Of a stretch of 64,000 nt of DNA, positions 25,424 through 36,100 are shown piece after piece. Within the stretch, counting starts at the first letter, position 1; each line of letters begins with the position of its first letter. This DNA comes from Annona cherimola (Eukaryota; Streptophyta; Magnoliopsida; Magnoliales; Annonaceae): positions 51,389,174-51,453,173 of the forward strand of contig CM059975.1 in the NCBI GenBank assembly GCA_030490835.1, given 5' to 3'. Under the pieces are notes generated by a model. That model saw only the letters and a list, made by a program, of their open reading frames with translations, was not told the DNA's origin and did not search any database. A program made the position numbers and the translations under genes.

Positions 25424-26073
25424 TGAAATGGAATATTCGAATGGAGCTTTGAGAGAAATGGAGGATCAGTAAAAAGGATAGATAGTTGAGATGTTAAGAG
25501 AGGCAAAATGAGAAAGAATTTTGAGACAATTAGAGACAGAGGCAGAGGTAGAGCGAGAGATAAAAGAGAGGAAATGACCGAAATTGTGAGACAGATAGAG
25601 AGAGAGATTGCCGGAGTCAAGAAATGAAAAAGGGATTGCTGGAATGCTGAGAACAGATTTCGAAGAATCACAGAGAGAGTAAGCAACGGGAGAGAAAAAT
25701 AGGAGATAGAGGAGAAAAGAGAGAGAGAAGCTGTCGGCGAGAGAAGAGAAATGGGAAAGAAAAGAGAAAAATAGGGATGCCGGAGGGTCTGGAAGTGGGA
25801 AGACAGATCGAGCGGGAAGGAGAGAGGAGGAAGAAAGAAGAAGAAGAAGAAGAAGAAGAAAAAACGGGAAGGGGAAACCTGACGGTCGCGCACTGGAGTC
25901 GACGTTGCCCTAGGCGAAGTCGACTGCACCCTAGCGGAGTCGACTTCGCCCAGAGGCGGAGTCGACTTCACTATCCCCAAGTCGACTTCAGTGGAGTTGA
26001 CTTGGCTTCCTCGGAGTCGACTTGACTTATCGACTTGGACTTTTCTAAGTCCACTTTTCCCACCTAACTATTC
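25424..26073 (-). other. Copia B region between pol and ORF3, with GAA run and palindromic array
   Basis: The plus strand is purine-rich from 25430 to 25880, with a (GAA)n run at about 25835-25862. Then comes an array of GAGTCGACTT words at about 25893-26035, next to the pol stop. On the coding strand the leader is CT-rich, so it translates into hydrophobic frames that are not in frame with ORF3 and are not conserved as protein. Copia C has the same arrangement at 51268-51863. Confidence 0.75.
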
Positions 26074-27480
26074 CTAATTTAACTCAATCATCCCCATATC
26101 ATTTCTAATTTTACAAAATGATTCCTTTGATAAAGGTTTGGTAAAAATATCTGGAATTTGATCCTCAGTTTTCACATATTCCAAACAAACATCATGATTT
26201 TCAACATGTTCACGAATAAAGTGATGTCTTACATCTATATGTTTGGTTCTAGTTTGCAATACAGGATTTTTAGTAAAAAAGATTGCACTTATATTATCAC
26301 ATCTGATAGGAATATTATAATAATCAATACTATAGTCTTTTAATTGTTGTTTCATCCAAAGTAATTGGGCACAACAGCTTCCGGCGGCTATATATTCGGC
26401 TTCTACTATAGATAGAGCAACACTAATTTGTTTCCTTGAATACCATGAAACCAACATATTTCCAAGGAATTGACGTGTTCCACTAGTACTTTTTCTATCT
26501 ACTTTGTAACCAGCAAAATCCGCATCCAAGTAACCGATTAAATCAAACGTTGACCCCTTTGGATACCACAGTCCAAGATTAGTGGTATTTATCAAATATT
26601 TAAAAATTCTTTTTACAGCTAATAAATGTGATTCTTTAGGACATGCTTGGAATCTAGAACACATATATACACTGAAAAAAATATCCGGTCTAGAAGCAGT
26701 TAAATACAGCAATGATCCTATCATACTTCTATAAAGCTTTTGATCGATACATTTACCGTTTTCGTCCTTGTCGATCTTGATTGTTGAACTCATTGGAATA
26801 TTTGCTCCTTTGCTAGTTTGCATTCCAAATTTCTTTAGCATTTCTTTGATGTACTTGGACTGATTTATGAATATTCCTTCAGCTTGTTGCTTGATTTGCA
26901 ATCCAAGGAAGAAATTTAATTCTCCCATCATGCTCATTTCAAATTCGCTCTGCATAATCTTAGAAAATTCTTGACACAGAGTTTCATCAGTATCACCAAA
27001 TATTATATCATCTACATAAATTTGCACAATTAAAATATTTTTACTTTTATACTTGATGAATAAAGTAGTATCAACTTTTCCTCTTTGAAATTCATGATCA
27101 ATCAAAAATCTATTTAACCTTTCATACCAAGCTCGTGGGGCTTGTTTTAGTCCATATAATGCTTTGGTCAGCTTATAAACATATTTTGATTGATCCTTTT
27201 CTTCAAATTCAGGGGGTTGTTCAACATATACTTCTTCATTCAAGTACCCATTCAAAAATGCGCTTTTCACATCCATTTGAAACAATTTGAAATTCATGTG
27301 AGAAACAAATGCTAGTAAAATGCGTATGGCTTCTAATCTAGCCACGGGTGCATATGATTCTTCAAAATCAATCCCTTCTTCCTATGAATACCCTTTGACT
27401 ATTAGTCTAGCTTTGTTTCTTATTACAAGTCCGCTTTTGTCCAATTTGTTCCTAAATACCCATTTGGTACCAATAAAGGT
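26074..27480 (-). pseudogene. Copia B reverse transcriptase-RNase H
   Basis: Open for 423 codons from 27345 to 26074. It has the RT palm motif [20 protein letters not shown], the [16 protein letters not shown] box, the catalytic YVDD ([14 protein letters not shown]), and RNase H with [26 protein letters not shown] and [10 protein letters not shown]. Just upstream, at about 27385, the frame KGYSQEEG has a TAG in place of Gln, so the polyprotein is interrupted. RT and RNase H copy the element RNA to DNA in virus-like particles. All catalytic residues I can see are present, but the split makes the copy unlikely to act alone. Confidence 0.88.
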
Positions 27481-29145
27481 ATTATTATTTGGTCTAGGAA
27501 CTAAATGTCATACATTATTTCTTTCAAATTGATTAGCTGTTCTTGCATTGCAATAACCCAGTTTTCATCATTAAGAGTTTGTTCAATAGTGGTTGGTTCA
27601 ATTTTTGACACAAATGCATATTGTCCACAAATATTTTGTTTTGATCTCCTAGTTTTTACTCCTTCATAAATATTTCCAATGACTTGCTCAATTGGATGGC
27701 CATTTTTGAATTTCAAATCAATTGGAGGTTTGTAGGAGTCATTACCTTCACTTACCTTTTCCTCCATGGGGTTTTCTGGCTCGAGCTCGGTTTCCTTTTG
27801 TTGTTCTTGTTATTTTGCTTTTGTATCATCTGCATCACTTAGTTCATCCTCCTTTCTCGGAGTTTGGTTAAATTCATCAAAACAACATGTATTGATTCTT
27901 CTACTATTTGATTTCTTTTATTAAAAATCCTATATGCTTTGCTATTTGATGAATAACCTAAGAAAATAGCTTCATCACTTTTGGCATCTAATTTTTCCAA
28001 ATTTGTTTTTCTATTATTTACCACATAACAAGTACATCCAAAAGTATGGAAATATGATATGTTTAGTTTTTCGCCTTTCCAAAGTTCATATGGGGTCTTT
28101 TTCAATATTTCTCTAATGGTAACTCGGTTTAATACATGACAAGTTGTACTTACGGCTTCACCCCAAAATCTTTTGGACAATTTACTCTCATTTAGCATGG
28201 TTCTAGCCATTTCTTGTATTGTCAGGTTTCTCCTTTCAACAACTCCGTTTTGTTGAGGAGTTCTTGGTGCAGAAAATGTATGGTGAATTCCTTTTTCATT
28301 GCAAAATTCTATGAATCGATTATTTTCAAATTCACCACCATGATCACTTCTAATGGAAATGATTGAACTTTGTTTTTCATTTTGCACCAAATTTGAAAAC
28401 GTAACAAATATAGAAAATGCTTTATCTTTGCTAGCTAAGAGTATAATCCAAGTAAATCTTGAAAAATCATCAACAATTACATACACGTACTTTTTCCCAC
28501 CAAGAGTTAAAATGTCTGATGGCCCACAAAATCCATATGTAACAACTCAAGTGGTCTAGTTGTTAAAATTTTCTTTTTGGTGGAAAATGGCATTTTGGGT
28601 TGTTTAGATAGTTGACAAGCTTTACAAATCTTATCCTTGTCATATTTGAGCTTTGGTAACCCTTGTACTAGATTCTTTTTCCACAATGTTTTAATATTTG
28701 ACATATTTATATGTCCAAGCCTTGTATGCCATATCCATGGATCATTTTCTATGGCTATTAGACATTTCCCCTCTAGTTCATCAAGGCAAACCAAATATAC
28801 ATTTTCATGTCTTTTGCCACTAAATACTATGTGTTCATCATCAAAAACATTACATATAGAGGATTCAATTACAACTTTATATCCTTTATCACATAATTGA
28901 CTAATACTCATTAGGTTGTATTTGAGTCCTTCAACAAATAGTACATCTTCAATACATGCATTTGAAATACCATAAACATATCCTTTACCCTTTATTTTAC
29001 CTTTTTCATTATTTTCGAAAGCTACTGTTCCTTCATTGCATGGGTTGATCTTATGGAACAATCCTTTTTCTCCTGTCATATGTCTTGAGCAACCACTATC
29101 CATAAACCATATGTTATTGGCCTTAGCTCTAAGACAAACCTGCAA
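27481..29145 (-). pseudogene. Copia B protease and integrase remnants
   Basis: Three broken pieces in polyprotein order. 29145-28507: protease ([19 protein letters not shown]) and the pre-integrase zinc region ([26 protein letters not shown]). 28486-27839: integrase core with [12 protein letters not shown] and [10 protein letters not shown]. 27767-27501: the linker before RT ([19 protein letters not shown]). Frameshifts lie near 28500 (within the first-Asp motif HMD), 27840 and 27500. The Lys codon that is a stop in copia C is intact here ([12 protein letters not shown]). Confidence 0.88.
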
Positions 29146-29551
29146 AAATTAAGTCAAGTGGAGCTCATCCTTTTGGTACCCATTTTATGGGTTCATTTGG
29201 GTTGGTTATCCTTTCGAGTCTATGTTGGTCTACCTTTGAATCCATAAATCCAATGCTTTTCGGCATCCAAACCAATTTTGCACCAAGGTTTTGCAATTTT
29301 CTCAATTTGCATTGATAAACCTTGTGTCCTAACTTGTTGCAAAAATTACAAGCTCCCGGAAGTCTAGAAACAGGAAGCCATTTGGTAATTTGTTCCTCGG
29401 TTGGTCTTTTGGTCCAAACTACTTGATTTATCTTAGGTTTAGTATAAATGGGTTTGGCATTGTTTCTCGGAGCATTAGATTTCTCTTACTCAAATCTATT
29501 ATACCCAAGTCCTTTCTTACAAGTTTGGGTTGTCATTTTCAAGAACATTTT
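29146..29551 (-). pseudogene. Copia B gag-to-protease linker with a second-type zinc knuckle
   Basis: Read on the minus strand from 29551: KMTTQTCKKGLGYNRFE*, then KPIYTKPKINQVVWTKRPT, then a CCHC knuckle (CNFCNKLGHKVYQC), then LVWMPKSIGFMDSK and NPNEPIKWVPKG*. Copia C does not have this module: it goes from its CCHC knuckle through an acidic linker to the protease. The WVPKG phrase is typical of other Sirevirus gag-pol linkers. The Tat-like LTR at 29552 cuts it; upstream gag, PBS and 5' LTR of B are missing. Confidence 0.65.
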
Positions 29552-29699
29552 TGATGCGCACCAAGTGCTTGTCGTTAAGAGCACTGTGATCACCAGTTTA
29601 ATTAAAATTAACCGAAACACATTAAAGCTACCACTATGCGGGTGATAGTGTAGAATAACGGTGAGTCGGGTCGAATCCACAGAGAGGCGATGTAGTTTT

Positions 29700-30290
29700 G
29701 AATTGTTTTTAAGAGAAAGAGAAGATATAGAGAGGAGAGAGAGAGAGAAATGAAAAAAAGGAATGAAATTAGAGGAGTAAGAGAAAGGAGAGAGAAGAGA
29801 GTTTAGAGAGAGAAGAAGAGAGAAAAGAGAAGAAATTAGAGAGATAAGAGAGAGGAGAGAGAAAAAAAATAGATAGATGAAAAATAAGAGAGAGAAAGAG
29901 ATGTTAGAGATAGAAAAGAAAAAAAATAGATAGATGAAAGAGAAGAGAGAGAAAGAGATGTTGGAGAGAGAAAAGAGAGAAAGAAGTCAGAGAAAAAGGA
30001 AAGAAATTAGATGAATAAGAGAGAGGAGAGAGAGAGAGACAAGAGAGAGAGCAGAGAGAGAAAGACGTTAGAGAGAGAGAGAAGAAGAAATTAGATAGAT
30101 AAGAGAGAAGAGAGAGAAAGAGAGAAGAAAGAAAGAGAAGAGAGAAAGAAAAGGAAAGAAATTAAGAGAGAAGAGAGAGAGACGTTGGAGAAAGAAAAGA
30201 AAAGAGAAATTAGAAGAAATTAGAGAGAGAAGAGAAAAGAAATAAAAATAGAAGAAATTGGAGAGAAAAGAAAAGGAGACAAGAAGCTAA
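29700..30290. repeat. GA-rich (polypurine) low-complexity tract
   Basis: Plus strand is almost entirely A and G (GAGAGAAAG variants) for about 590 bp; the element's RNA would be CU-rich here. It lies downstream of the LTR TATA box, so it would be in the 5' leader. Confidence 0.9.
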
Positions 30291-30660
30291 AAGAAATTAT
30301 AATTAGCTAACAACTTAATTAAAACTATTCTAAGAAAGCAATAAAAGCTATGAAATTTAATTATTAAAGCAGGAAAGAGAATTACATTAAATTTAATCTA
30401 AAAATTACAAAGCATAAAATAAAGCAGTAAATCTAATCTAATAATTAAAACTACAAATTGAAATAAGTACGAAACACTACAAAGCTTAAAATAATAAAAT
30501 AAAATTTACATCACCCGAATATGGAGAGCAAAATCTCCACGTAATGAAAATTTTATTGCTTGGCCCCACCTCCTTGCTAGGGGTCCCACAAAATGGGTCC
30601 CACCCAAGGGAAAGGAGTGTTGTGATCGGGTGTGTTTTTTCAAGGCAAGAGGGACCCTCC

Positions 30661-30667
30661 TTTTATA
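30661..30667 (-). promoter_or_regulatory. Candidate TATA box of element D LTR
   Basis: TATAAAA on the minus strand within CCCTTATAAAAGGAGGG, upstream of the CT-rich leader. Confidence 0.55.
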
Positions 30668-32429
30668 AGGGTTGGGCAGGCCTCTTGCCATTAAAAAAAA
30701 CCGATGTGGGATTCATTGCTTGAACGGCACTATAGCTTTTGCAATTTGCCGTTTTCTGCTATGGCCTGCTTTATTGCTTTTCCACTTGCCGCGTGAACTT
30801 GCCGTTTGATTTCTTCCTGCCCGAAGCCTTGGAACGGTGATGCTTGACTGCTGCCAAAATCGTTGGTTTTGGGTTTATGGATTGCTCGATTGGAGGGATT
30901 TCGATCAACTTGGGTGGAAAACTGGATTTATCTTGGGCAGCCGGTTCTGCGAAAACAGAGATGCTGGACGAAATTGATTTTCGAGTTGCTTTGAATTTTC
31001 CATGGCTGCTTGTCGGAAAAATGGGTTTCCAGCTTGGAGAAGACGAGCTGCTCGCTGCCATGGCTGCCATTGAATTTTTCGTGGCTGGATGCGGGTTTCC
31101 GGTGGGAAGAAGATGGGATTCCGGTGGAGAGGAGAAGGGGACGGGCTGGATTGCTTGGTTTCAGACGACCGAGAATTCTGAACAGACGACCAAAAATTTC
31201 GAAAGTTGTTGTTCAAAAATTCGTCGTTGCAGCAATGGCTGCAAGATGCTGCCGGAATGATTTTTGGTGTTGCAGGATTCTCGGGTTTTGATGGTGGTGG
31301 TACTTGGGAGGGGATCGTCCGCTGGTTTTGAGTTTTGTGCTTGGGATTTTCGTGGGCAGCTGGTTGGATTTTTCTGCCGTGACTGGATTCGCAGGCTTGG
31401 ATGGATTGGGGGAGACGGCGGAGTTTTCCAGCTGCCAAAATTGATTGTCGGAGAAGAAAATGGGAGGGGGCAGCTGTTGGTCGGTTTTGGCTGCTGGTTT
31501 TAGCTTTAGAGATTTGGGTTTGAAAGGGGCTAGATGGATTTACGGTTGAAGAATTTTTTTTTATGGCTGCCCTGTTCGGTTCCATTTTCGGTGGCTGGAA
31601 GATGGGTTGCTCGTTGAATGCTCCTGGTTGGAATCTGCGGTTCGGAGCAATTGGGTTTTAATGGCTTGGATGGATTTGGGCGCTGCTCTATTTGTTGCCG
31701 AATTTGGAAGATCGAAGGCAGCTATGGTGTTGCCGTTTCTGCCGTTTGGATTTTCTGGTTCGTGGATGGCATCGATGGTGATTGCTGAGATGGACGGCAG
31801 CCATGGGTTTGAGAAATGCGGGTTGAAGAAGAGGGCTCCTCGAAATTTTCGAGCTGTTTGCCCGTTTGTTGATGGCGGTCTGCTGTAATGGAGAAGATGG
31901 ATTGATGGGAGAAATCGTGTTGTTTTGGAAGCTGCCGAAATTTGGCCATGAATTACAGGTTGGCTAGACGGCTTGAATTTTTGTGGCCGGCAATTTCACA
32001 ATTGCAGGTAGGTTGCTGTTGGAAATTAGTTTGCTTGAAATTTCTATTGCCTGTCAATGGATTGCTTTCCTGCTGTTGTCCGGTCGGTGTGTACTCATGC
32101 AGCAGGCAAAAAATGTAGATTTAAATATTTAATTTTTTTCAAAATGATTTTAATAAGCTTGTATAGACTTTTAATAAGATTTCATAACGGTTTACTTTGT
32201 ACTCATATTTCAAAGTTAGCCTCTTTAATCCTTTTTAGCATGTGTAATTATTTTTATAATTTTATATTTTCAAAATATCGCAAAATGACCCATTTTATAG
32301 CAAAATTAAAGATTCTATCAAAAATATGATTTTCATAAAATTCTACTTAAAACATGCATTTAATTATCATTTTAATATTTAATGGCGTGAATTTAATATG
32401 AAATTAAAGGAAAATTTTTAGACTTATCA

Positions 32430-33489
32430 CACCCCCCAACTTAAATATTGCTAGTCCCTTAGCAATGGAAATAGTTTAATGTATAATTCTCTTTCTTTCT
32501 TTTTTTTTTTTTTTATGATAGTGTACTACTAATTTTTATAAAAATCTGGGTGCATTGCTAATAATGATAGTAAGCTTTAGAAGTAAATTTCTTTAGTGTA
32601 TATGTGTAAAATATTTTCATGATGCATATAAAAGATTATAGCACGTGTGTATGTGTACTAATGAACAAATTGACATTTGATAAATAAGTTATTTTCAACT
32701 CATCCAATCTAAGTAATATTTATATCAAAATTATGATAGTGACAGTTAAATTTTTTTATTTTCAACATTTTTTTCTTCCCCTCACCATATTTTAGGATAT
32801 ATAGGGATTTTTTTTCTCTTTTTTTTCTCCCCTCACCATATTTCAGGGTATCTAGGGATTTTTTTTATATTATTATTATTATTATTATTATTTATATATT
32901 CTCCCCTCACCATATTTCAGGGTATCTGGGGATCTACAATTTTTTTTTTAACTAACAGCTATCAATTACAATGATATTAAAGATTACTTGCTTGGATGAG
33001 AGAGAAAAACTATATTATCATGGTACCCACAAGGTTCATTAACGTGTAAGTGTAATCAATGATAATAAAATTTTGAAAACACCATGAAAATATTTTTACA
33101 AATATAACTCATTACAGTTTGCTTCTTCACTTAGTATCAAGCATAGCAAGTGTACTTTGATTTATCTCTATGTTTTTTTTATATAATTTTTTTATTTTTT
33201 TATTTTTATTTTATATTATATATATATTTTAAAAAATCACGTTAAGCAAACCAGACCCCCCAACTTAAACATAGCTATCTTTGATAAACATGCACAAAAT
33301 ATATAAATTCATGAAAATAAGATAGCAGGGAAAGAGACAACCTGGGGTATAATGATCTGATGAAATTGCTGCAGCTTTCACCTAAACAAAGAAAAACGAA
33401 CTAACGAAAAAGGGATATGTATACACATGTTGGGTTGCCTCCCAACCAGGGCTAAGTTTTACGTCTTCAGCCAGGCGTAATAATTCATG
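32430..33489 (-). mobile_element. Element D 3' untranslated region and PPT
   Basis: The PPT is at 32430-32445 (minus strand TTTAAGTTGGGGGGTG). A ~60 bp unit with CCCCTCACCATAT is repeated three times at about 32770-32940, with an (ATT)n run at 32862-32893. At 33427-33480 the minus strand reads GGGAGGCAACCCAACATG after a GCTGAAGACGTAAAACTTAG phrase, a signature I know from the end of Athila/Tat-type coding regions. Very AT-rich, no ORF. Confidence 0.72.
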
Positions 33490-34688
33490 TTATCCAATTC
33501 CTGCTCTGTAAAATTTTTTAACACTATGTAGATTATTTATTATTTTCATATATCCGTGCTCGAGAGTTGTGAATGAATCGTCAATGACGTTTATTATGTA
33601 GCATTCTTCAATTTGATCTAAATTATTTATATTTGTTGAACTATTACCAAATGAGAGCATGATTTTATTTTGGGTTAAACAGGATTCCGTTTGAATACAA
33701 CGCTCTTGGAGAAATTGACTATAATTTGGAATATACTGAATAACATCAAAGAGCGAAATTTTAACTTGAACCTGTTTAAACATTTGAATCATCTCTTCCT
33801 TTTTCATTAATTCATCTATGCTAATGAGCTCATCTTTAAAAGTACTTGAAATAACAGGTATGTACTTTTCAAAATTTTCATCAATAATTTCATTTTCATC
33901 TCCCCCCAACTTATCCTCAATAGACTCTTTATTTCTCACCTTACCATCAATTTGGCTATGATCATCAATCTCCTCAATATTTTCTTGATCTTTTTCTCCT
34001 TCAAATCTATCATTAATTAATTTTCCATTATTTTCTATAATATTTTCTTGATTATGAAGAGAGGAATTCTCGTTAAGTGTATGATCTGAGAAACCATCAC
34101 TACATAATGTTGTAATTATTATCAAATTTTCAGATAATAAATTTTCAGATAGTAATTGATCTGATTGATTTTGATAATCAAAATGATTTATTGGAGTGAT
34201 CGTTGATTCATTAGGTTCCTCTCCACGTAATGTATTAATATATTCATCATTTATTTTCAAATTGTCTTTCTTTTGACCTAGCTTTTGTTTGTTAAGGGAT
34301 TCTCCTTCTAAAGCATTTGGAAATGCTAAGTCATTTTCAAAATATGGATTTTCTAATGGTATAGAATCTAATTGAATTTTTAAATTCAAATGATCAACTA
34401 GATTATCAATTTGGTTAGTATGATCTGCATGATCTGTCGTCTTAGAAAATGATTGTTGGTCGGAAAGGAATTGTTGATCTAATCTTTCGAATCCTCCCTC
34501 TAAGTCATCTAAGTAAGGAGATTGTTGATAATCTACTTGATCTGATGAAAATTTTGAAAAGTCCTCTTGTGAGTGAAAATACATATTTTTACAATGTTCA
34601 ACTCGATTTAGGCACTCTGAAAATTTATTTTCTATGGTTTGAAAGCCATCGAGAAACAAAATTTTTAGTTCTTCAATTTCCTCATTAG
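33490..34688 (-). CDS. Element D gag-like protein, 5' truncated, no pol
   Basis: About 400 uninterrupted codons on the minus strand. The protein is acidic and rich in Asn, Asp, Gln and Ser ([34 protein letters not shown]). Near its end is [19 protein letters not shown] followed by SQFLQE. This matches the segment FKKVQINIPLLDAIKQ.P.YAKFLK that precedes protease in Athila/Tat elements (pattern from memory), so I read it as the C-terminal half of a gag. The stop is followed by 3' UTR and LTR: no zinc knuckle, protease, RT or integrase is present, so the parent element was non-autonomous. The right end at about 34688 is fused to the RT of element F, and the 44 bp beyond the joint are F sequence read out of frame. 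The true start is lost. Confidence 0.6.
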
Positions 34689-35400
34689 TGCTTCCACCAA
34701 TCGCTGTTTCAATTCCTGAAAGTTGCGCTCGCATTCCTCAAACCATACATACCTGACTCCTTTACGAGTCAACTTGGTTAACAGGGCTGACAATTGTGAA
34801 AACCCTTCAACAAATCTTCTATAATAGCCGGCCAACCCTAAGAAACTTTGAATTTTCGTAATGGTCGTTGGCCTTGGCCATCTCAATGTCGCCTCAATCT
34901 TTTGAGGATCAACTTGAATACCCTTTTCAGATATTATATGTCCGAGAAATCCGATTCGTTTAAGCCAAAACTTGCATTTCTTCAACTTGGCATACAATTT
35001 CTCTTTCCTCAACCTTTCTAGTACCTTTCGCAGATGGTCTTCATGTTCTTTCTCCATTTTAGAGTAGATCAGGACATTATCAATAAATACAACCACAAAT
35101 TGATCTAGATAGTCCCAAAAAACCCTATTCATCATATCCATGAATACAGCAGGGGCATTAGTAAGTCTGAAAGGCATTACCGGAAACTCATAATGTCCAT
35201 ACCTGGTTCGAAATGCCATTTTATGAGTATTAACCGGACTTATTCTTAATTGACGGTACCCTGACTGTAAATCAATCTTGGAGAAAGTCCTGGCTCCTTG
35301 CAATTGATCAATCAGATCATCGATCTTGAGCAATGGATATTTATTCTTTATGGTAACCTTATTTAACTCTCGGTAATCAATACATAACCTCAATTTTCCA
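34689..35400 (-). pseudogene. Chromovirus F reverse transcriptase, truncated
   Basis: Open from 35393: [31 protein letters not shown], the [17 protein letters not shown] box and the catalytic pair as FIDNVLIYS, where FIDDILIYS is usual, so the second Asp is Asn. Then [23 protein letters not shown] and [16 protein letters not shown], where homology ends at about 34688 and element D sequence begins. RNase H, integrase and chromodomain are missing. Confidence 0.88.
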
Positions 35401-36100
35401 TCTTTTTTTTTTCACAAACAATACTGGAGCTCCCCAAGGGGACACGCTTGGTCTAATGAAACCCTTGTCCAACAGCTCTTGTATTTGCGCCCTTAGCTCA
35501 TTCATCTCAGCCGGCGTCATTCTATAAGGAGTTTTAAAAATTGGAGCTGTACCCGACATCACATCGATAGTCATATCCATTTCCCTTTGTGGAGGCAATG
35601 TGGTTAATTCCTTTGGAAATACATCGGGAAATTCTTTAACCACAGGTATTTGATTAATTTCTACCTCCATGCCTTTCTCTACATTTACAGACACCAAATA
35701 GGCTTGACACTTTTGCCGAATCATTCTGACAGCTTTCATAAATGATATCAAGATACTTGAACTGTCAGGTTGCCTCAATTTTCCAATAGCAATCTCCTTT
35801 CCTGGTGTTGCTTCAAATTGCACTCTTTTATTCTTACAGTCTATGGTCACTCCCCATTAGCTTAGCCAATCCATACCCAATATCACATCGAATTCAGTCA
35901 TAGGCAATAGGAAAAATTCAGCTTCTAGAATCAATGATCCTATCCTAATTGGGCAGGCTTTGCATACTTGGCTAGTATTTGCTAACCTATAGACTGGAGA
36001 TCCTACATGTATAACATGATTGGTCTCTTCTACCGGCAGTGCATGGGTGGTCATGTATTGGCATACTATGAATGAATGGGTGACACCAGAATCAAACAAA
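35401..36100 (-). pseudogene. Chromovirus F protease-to-RT segment
   Basis: From 36100: LFDSGVTHSFIVCQYMTTHA (aspartic protease, catalytic DSG), then EFDVILGMDWLS and a TAA at 35857-35859. The frame resumes as TIDCKNKRVQFEATPGKEIA, and then the pre-RT conserved KEFPDVFPKELTTLPPQREM, APYRMTPAEMNELRAQIQEL and [16 protein letters not shown] run of ten T (35403-35412; ten A on the coding strand, where nine would keep three Lys codons) shifts the frame into RT. The protease N-terminal part lies at 41605-41744, on the other side of solo LTR S1. Confidence 0.88.

Larger units (their letters stand above)
29552..32429 (-). repeat. Tat/Athila-like element D 3' LTR
   Basis: On the minus strand it begins TGATAAGTCT at 32429, directly after the PPT AAGTTGGGGGGTG, and ends GGTGCGCATCA at 29552; 2,878 bp. 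Near its end is TCTGTGGATTCGACCC (29673-29688, minus strand), a U5 phrase familiar from Athila/Tat-type elements. It abuts copia B at ATTTT (29547-29551). U3 includes a GC-richer block (about 30700-31990). The transcribed part includes a 590 bp purine-only-like tract. I see no supported gene; several overlapping frames in the GC-rich block are not conserved in anything I recognise. Confidence 0.75.

Noticed and set aside
25390..25980. 196-codon hydrophobic minus-strand frame in copia B
   Set aside because: CT-rich leader upstream of ORF3, out of frame with it, starting within the palindromic array.
30905..31585. 226-codon minus-strand frame, and an overlapping 99-codon frame beginning MAAMAASSSSSPSWKP, in the GC-rich block
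   Set aside because: They lie inside the U3 of element D LTR, other frames on both strands are also open there, and composition (Pro, Ser, Gln, Arg) follows the GC-rich repeats. A transit-peptide-like start is not enough without homology.
32057..32329. 90-codon plus-strand frame
   Set aside because: AT-rich U3 sequence of element D, antisense to the element, no recognisable motif.
35403..35412. Programmed frameshift at the A10 run (coding strand) before F RT
   Set aside because: One extra base in a homopolymer of a decayed copy; element G reads through the same place (VRKKDGS) without a shift. A slip mutation is simpler.
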